A DNA stretch of 64,000 nucleotides from FEN-1139 sp964396375 (GTDB taxonomy: Bacteria > Myxococcota_A > Polyangia > Polyangiales > Polyangiaceae): positions 62,001-126,000 of the forward strand of contig CAYNEY010000003.1 in NCBI GenBank assembly GCA_964396375.1, written 5' to 3'. The first letter of the stretch is position 1, and the number at the start of each line of letters is the position of its first letter. Below the pieces are notes generated by a model that did not search any database, was not told the DNA's origin, and saw only the letters and a program-made list of their open reading frames with translations. Shown here one piece after another: positions 59,783 to 64,000 of this stretch. Position numbers and translations under genes: made by a program.

Positions 59783-62700
59783 CCGGATCCAGGGTGAACG
59801 AGAGCCCCACTCGCGCGGATGGGTGGAGAGTTGGACAGTTCGAAAGACCCTCTCCGGGTGGGGCATCATGATGGTTACACGGCCGTCCGTTGAAGTCACC
59901 CCAGTGATGCCTTCTGGTGAACCGTTTGGATTCTCGGGGTAGTGTTCGGTGCTTCTTCCGCGGTGATCGGTGAAATGGAGGCACAGTTGTCCGCGTTCGC
60001 GCAGGCGGTTCAGAGAACGAGGATCGTCGAACACCATTTTGCCCTCACCGTGCGCGACCGCAATGGGAAGACGCGAACCGGCCATCTCTGTAAGAAGAAT
60101 CGATCGTGACTTTTGGATCTCCACCAAGGACAGGCGCGCTTCGAATTGCTCCGATCGATTTCGAACGAGCGAAGGAAAGTCCTCTGCGCCCACCATCAGC
60201 TCTCGCAGCCCTGCCATCATCTGACAACCGTTGCAGACACCCAGGGCGAAGGTCTCCTTTCTGTGAAAGAACTCCTCAAAGGCACGGCGCGTGGACGGAC
60301 GGTATAGGATGGATTTCGCCCAGCCCTGGCCCGCACCCAGTACGTCACCGTAGGAGAACCCGCCGCAGGCGACTAAACCGCGAAAGTCGCTGAGGCGTAG
60401 CCGACCGGCGTGGAGATCACTCATATGCACGTCGATCGCGTCGAAGCCCGCCTGTGAAAACGCAGCTGCCATTTCAATCTGGCCGTTGACACCCTGTTCC
60501 CTCAGGATCGCAACCCGAGGTCGGTGCTCAACGGTGCAAGCGTGAACCACCGAGCGCGCGACGTCATGCTCCGGATCGAAGGTCAGCTTCGCAACGCGAC
60601 CAGGGTCGTCGACGTCGCAGACGAGCGCGTACTCTTCCTCGGCGGATTGGGGCTCGTCACGAAGTCGAGCGATGGCGAAGCTGGTTTCGGACCACGCCCG
60701 GCGCAGGCTGGTGCGGGCTGAAGTCAGGATTGCCTGGTTCTTGTGGGATACTAGGAGTTGATTGTCCGAGCTCGGCTCACCGATCAGGTGAGCCGCGACC
60801 CCCTGCTTCAGTCCTTCCTGACTCAGGATCTCGAACACTTGGTCGAGTTGCTGCCTCTTGACCTGAATCACGGCACCGAGCTCCTCAGAGAAGAGCGCGG
60901 CCACGGGATCGTCACCGAGTGGAGTGATATCGAGGTGGAGCCCACAGCCGCCCGCGAACATCATCTCGCAGGCTGTCACGATCAATCCTCCGTCCGCCCT
61001 GTCGTGGTACGAAAGCACGAGTCCCTCGCGCCGAAGGTGGGTGAGGGCAGCGGCAAATCCCAGCAGAAGTCGAGGTTCGTCCAGATCGGGGGGGACGGTG
61101 CCGAGGGCCGAGTAAGCCTGGGCGAGCGCGGAGCCAGCGAGTCGATTCTTGCCACATCCGAGGTCGATCAACACGAGACAGGTGTCCGGGACGTCGACTC
61201 GAAGCTCTGGTGTGAAGTGGTCACGGACGTCGGTGAGAGCGGCAGCTGCTGTTACGACGAGGGTTACCGGCGATACCACCGAATTGTGACCGTCTCTCCA
61301 TACCGTCTTCATCGACATGGAGTCTTTGCCGACGGGAATGGTGATGCCGAGTGCCGGACAGAGGTCGAGACCGACGGCACGCACCGCGTCGTAGAGCGCA
61401 GCGTCTTCACCGTCAGCACCAGCCGCGGCCATCCAGTTGGCACTCAGACGAACATCGGAGAGCCGGGCTACCGGCGCAGCGAGGAGGTTCGTGATGGATT
61501 CCGCCACTGCCAGTCTGGCCGAAGCAGCCGGATCGAGTAGTGCAACTTGTGGGCGTTCGCCAAGCGCAATGGCTTCGCCGGAGGTGCCTTGATAGTCAGC
61601 AAGGGTGATTCCGCAGTCGGCCACCGCTACCTGATGTGGCCCGACCATCTGATCGCGAGCGACCAGTCCGGTCACCGTCCGATCCCCAATGGTAATCAAG
61701 AACGACTTGTCTGCCACCGCCGGGATTCGGAGTACCCTGTCCAGTGCATCCCGCAAGATCACAGAGCCCGTGTCGAAAGGCAAACAGGGTGGGGGACGGT
61801 GCTCGGCCCGTCGAGTCATCCGTGGGGGCTTCCCGAATAGCACCGACATCGGCAAGTTGATGGGCTGGTTGTGAAACTCAGCGTCAGACAGCACGATCTG
61901 CTGCTCTTCGGTGGCCTCACCGACCAAGGCAAACGGGCAGCGTTCGCGTTGAGCGATTGCCTCGAACTCCCCGAAGCGTTCACTCGAGATCGAAAGGACG
62001 TAACGCTCCTGAGCCTCGTTGCACCAGATGTCCATGGGCGACATGGATGGCTCAGCGTTGGGGATGGCACGAAGCTCGAAATGGGCGCCTCGGTTGCTGT
62101 CATGGACGAGTTCTGGGAACGCGTTGGAGAGCCCGCCTGCACCCACATCGTGAATGCTGAGAATTGGCGAGTTCTCGCCCAGGATGTTGCAGCGATCGAT
62201 CACCTCCTGGCAACGACGCTGCATTTCTGGGTTGTCGCGCTGCACGCTAGCAAAATCGAGTTCGGCCAGGCTCGTTCCCTGGGCCATGGATGAGGCCGCT
62301 CCGCCGCCGAGGCCAATCAGCATGGCGGGTCCACCCAACACCACCAGCTTGGCACGGGGAGGGATCTGGCCCTTCTGGACCAGTTCAGGGAAGACGTTGC
62401 CGAGCCCGCCGGCGAGCATCACTGGCTTATGATAACCGCGGGCCAGGTTCGGTTGGTTCGGATCGGTGCGCAGCTCGAACGTGCGAAAACAGCCCGCGAT
62501 CGCCGGACGTCCGAACTCGTTGTTGAATGCGGCCCCGCCGAGCGGTCCGTCTAGCATGATTTCGAGCGGTGAGACGATCCGGTCCGGTTTGCCAATGGGG
62601 TTGTCTTCCCACGGACGCGCGTAGCCGGGGATCTGGAGGTTGGAAACCAGAAACCCGGTCACACCTGCCTTGGGCTTCGAGCCGCGTCCAGTCGCACCTT

Positions 62701-63667
62701 CGTCGCGGATCTCACCGCCCGATCCGGTGGATGCTCCCGGATGAGGAGAGATGGCGGTGGGGTGGTTGTGCGTCTCGACCTTGAGCAGGACATGGGCAGG
62801 GGCGATGTGCTCTCGGTAGAGGTGACTGTGGGGTTCGGGAAAGAACCGGGCAGCGATGTGCCCCTCGAAGACCGCGGCGTTGTCCCGGTATGCCGACAAG
62901 ATTCCGGTGCTGTTCTTTTTGAACGTATTGGTGATCATGTCAAACAAGGAGTGAGGCATCTCCTTGCCATCCACCACGAAGGTGGCACGAAAAACCTTGT
63001 GCCGGCAGTGTTCGCTGTTCGCTTGAGCGAACATCAGGAGTTCGACGTCCGTGGGGTTGCGTCCCAGTTCGAGGAAGCTCTCGAGCAGGTAGTCGATCTC
63101 TGGGTCCGAGAGCGCGAGCCCCATCTTCTGGTTGGCGATCACGAGTGCCTCTCGGCCACCAGCCAACACATCGACCATGGTGAGTGGTTTGGGAGGCGCG
63201 TGCACGAACAACCGCGCTGCGTCTGCCAGGTCACGAAGCACGGTCTGGGTCATCCGATCATGAAGGCGACCAGCCAAGGCAACGAACTCAGGTTCGGGGA
63301 GCGACCGAGTGCTGCGAGTACGAAACGAGAAGAGCACCCCGCGCTCCAGTCGCTCAACACCGTCGAGTCCACAAACATGGGCGATGTCCGTTGCCTTGGA
63401 GGACCAAGGCGAGATAGTGCCAATTCGAGGCACCACGATCAGACGGTGGAAGAGGTTTGAGTCGGGGAGGGGAACGCCGGTTCCTCCGTACGCGAGAAGA
63501 GCTTCGAGCACGGTCATCTCGTTAGGGAGCAGCTCGCGCCGGATGTTGACGAAGTGAACGAAGTGGCTTCTGAGGTCGGTTACCTCAGGGTTCTGCTCGA
63601 TCAGCGTGTCGTGAAGCTTCTCGAGGCGAAATCCACGGTGTGCCGGACCGCCAACAAGGGTCAACAT
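59750..63667 (-). CDS. purL: Phosphoribosylformylglycinamidine synthase, large form
   Basis: 1305 residues. Fourth step of purine synthesis. Single-chain type: N-terminal linker domain, AIRS-like ATP-binding domain pair (LFAQANSEHCRHK, KVETHNHPTAISPHPGASTGSGGEIRDEGATGRGS, GGLGNV, ...), and a C-terminal glutamine amidotransferase with nucleophile Cys in ALGVCNGCQMM and AHGEGKM, GxxxxxxSGP-like. Full length for the class found in proteobacteria. ATG at 63667 has GAGGAG about eight bases upstream; 63748 would be longer but unlike the family. Confidence 0.96.
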   Translation of the reverse strand: MLTLVGGPAHRGFRLEKLHDTLIEQNPEVTDLRSHFVHFVNIRRELLPNEMTVLEALLAYGGTGVPLPDSNLFHRLIVVPRIGTISPWSSKATDIAHVCGLDGVERLERGVLFSFRTRSTRSLPEPEFVALAGRLHDRMTQTVLRDLADAARLFVHAPPKPLTMVDVLAGGREALVIANQKMGLALSDPEIDYLLESFLELGRNPTDVELLMFAQANSEHCRHKVFRATFVVDGKEMPHSLFDMITNTFKKNSTGILSAYRDNAAVFEGHIAARFFPEPHSHLYREHIAPAHVLLKVETHNHPTAISPHPGASTGSGGEIRDEGATGRGSKPKAGVTGFLVSNLQIPGYARPWEDNPIGKPDRIVSPLEIMLDGPLGGAAFNNEFGRPAIAGCFRTFELRTDPNQPNLARGYHKPVMLAGGLGNVFPELVQKGQIPPRAKLVVLGGPAMLIGLGGGAASSMAQGTSLAELDFASVQRDNPEMQRRCQEVIDRCNILGENSPILSIHDVGAGGLSNAFPELVHDSNRGAHFELRAIPNAEPSMSPMDIWCNEAQERYVLSISSERFGEFEAIAQRERCPFALVGEATEEQQIVLSDAEFHNQPINLPMSVLFGKPPRMTRRAEHRPPPCLPFDTGSVILRDALDRVLRIPAVADKSFLITIGDRTVTGLVARDQMVGPHQVAVADCGITLADYQGTSGEAIALGERPQVALLDPAASARLAVAESITNLLAAPVARLSDVRLSANWMAAAGADGEDAALYDAVRAVGLDLCPALGITIPVGKDSMSMKTVWRDGHNSVVSPVTLVVTAAAALTDVRDHFTPELRVDVPDTCLVLIDLGCGKNRLAGSALAQAYSALGTVPPDLDEPRLLLGFAAALTHLRREGLVLSYHDRADGGLIVTACEMMFAGGCGLHLDITPLGDDPVAALFSEELGAVIQVKRQQLDQVFEILSQEGLKQGVAAHLIGEPSSDNQLLVSHKNQAILTSARTSLRRAWSETSFAIARLRDEPQSAEEEYALVCDVDDPGRVAKLTFDPEHDVARSVVHACTVEHRPRVAILREQGVNGQIEMAAAFSQAGFDAIDVHMSDLHAGRLRLSDFRGLVACGGFSYGDVLGAGQGWAKSILYRPSTRRAFEEFFHRKETFALGVCNGCQMMAGLRELMVGAEDFPSLVRNRSEQFEARLSLVEIQKSRSILLTEMAGSRLPIAVAHGEGKMVFDDPRSLNRLRERGQLCLHFTDHRGRSTEHYPENPNGSPEGITGVTSTDGRVTIMMPHPERVFRTVQLSTHPREWGSRSPWIRLFENARRWVG

Positions 63668-63879
63668 TGTCGTGCTCCTCGGTCGAACGTCGCGGAAGGG
63701 GTCGCGACGGGCTCCGTTCTTGTCCAAGCTGTGGAGTCGAGCAAGCACTTCGCTCTTGAGTCAGCGCTTCATCGCAACTGCTGGAGTTGGACTGGGGTCC
63801 AAGGGCCGACTCTGGACGGTGCTTGATTCTGGGGTGGGAACGTGTTGACAACCTATTCGGCTCGTGGGTTGCTCCGGCC

Positions 63880-64000
63880 ATGACACCTTGGAAGCTGCTC
63901 GAGCGCACGCTCGTGCTCGACCGCCCTTGGTTGAGGGTTTATGCAGAGCGTGTGGGGTTGCAAAATGGCCAGATCATCGAGGAGTTTCATCTTTTCGACA
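63880..64000 (+). CDS. NUDIX hydrolase, N-terminal fragment (runs off the window)
   Basis: The first 40 codons from ATG 63880: MTPWKLLERTLVLDRPWLR, then VGLQNGQIIEEFHLFD. Such an opening (W-x-L-L, DRPWLRV, V-x-L-x-NGxxI) is typical of ADP-ribose pyrophosphatase-like NUDIX enzymes. The NUDIX box itself is beyond the window, so the family call is provisional. Divergent from purL. Confidence 0.6.
   Translation, partial: MTPWKLLERTLVLDRPWLRVYAERVGLQNGQIIEEFHLFD

Noticed and set aside
60758..61540. A 260-residue open frame opposite purL
   Set aside because: Shadow of purL, no domain pattern.

Overview
The window is dense bacterial chromosome of about 60% G+C that looks like Myxococcota, probably the Polyangia side. 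The pointers are: glycine/serine-rich lipoproteins with 6- and 8-residue repeats, a MYXO-CTERM-like tail, AgmX/PglI-like and PEGA lipoproteins, a DUF4388 protein, a TIGR04552-like protein, a large Ser/Thr kinase, many one-domain signalling proteins, and a PTS-Ntr cluster that includes HPr kinase. No phage, transposon, CRISPR array or rRNA was seen. Three tRNAs are present: Lys-TTT, Gly-CCC and Pro-TGG.

Layout. 1-5.4 kb: panD, a small unknown gene, mtnP, the coupled yicC-gmk-slyX run, a DUF507 gene and a divergent RelA/SpoT-like gene. 5.5-8 kb: a leftward run of an OmpA-type lipoprotein, a cytochrome c lipoprotein, a membrane-anchored protein and a lone Fis-type DNA-binding protein, with ATGA overlaps. 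8.2-13.1 kb: dnaE and a DUF4388 protein. 13.2-19.5 kb: tRNA-Lys, a GH45 cellulase-like lipoprotein with repeats and a ShKT-like domain, a tandem AgmX-like lipoprotein, a hybrid kinase with a degenerate catalytic domain, a MerR-type HTH/pseudo-receiver protein and tRNA-Gly. 19.5-30 kb: pseudouridine synthase, lipoprotein, HelD-like helicase, esterase, an unknown gene, a large membrane protein and a glycine-rich surface protein. 30-41 kb: tRNA-Pro, PEGA lipoprotein, guaA, an M16-like lipoprotein, a sigma factor, a propeller protein, a GT-C-like membrane protein and a Ser/Thr kinase.

41-51.2 kb holds the most coherent block: an lptA-like gene, rpoN, hpf, ptsN, hprK, rapZ, ptsH and ptsI, then rpsO-pnp behind a clear sigma-70 promoter. 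The PTS genes form a regulatory phosphorelay (EI, HPr, EIIA-Ntr) with HPr kinase/phosphorylase and RapZ, and no sugar-transport EIIB or EIIC is present. 51-64 kb: two lipoproteins beside a peptidoglycan-hydrolase-like gene, a CBM11-like lipoprotein, a hemerythrin-like gene, a diguanylate cyclase, pgk, a phosphohexomutase, purL and the start of a NUDIX gene.

The best candidates for new biology are the bacterial GH45 lipoprotein, the divergent RelA/SpoT-like protein, the tightly overlapped cytochrome/Fis run, and the neighbouring pair of atypical receiver proteins. None of these can be proved to be a new system from sequence alone. Starts were chosen by Shine-Dalgarno sequences, family N-termini and neighbouring overlaps, and uncertain ones are flagged.
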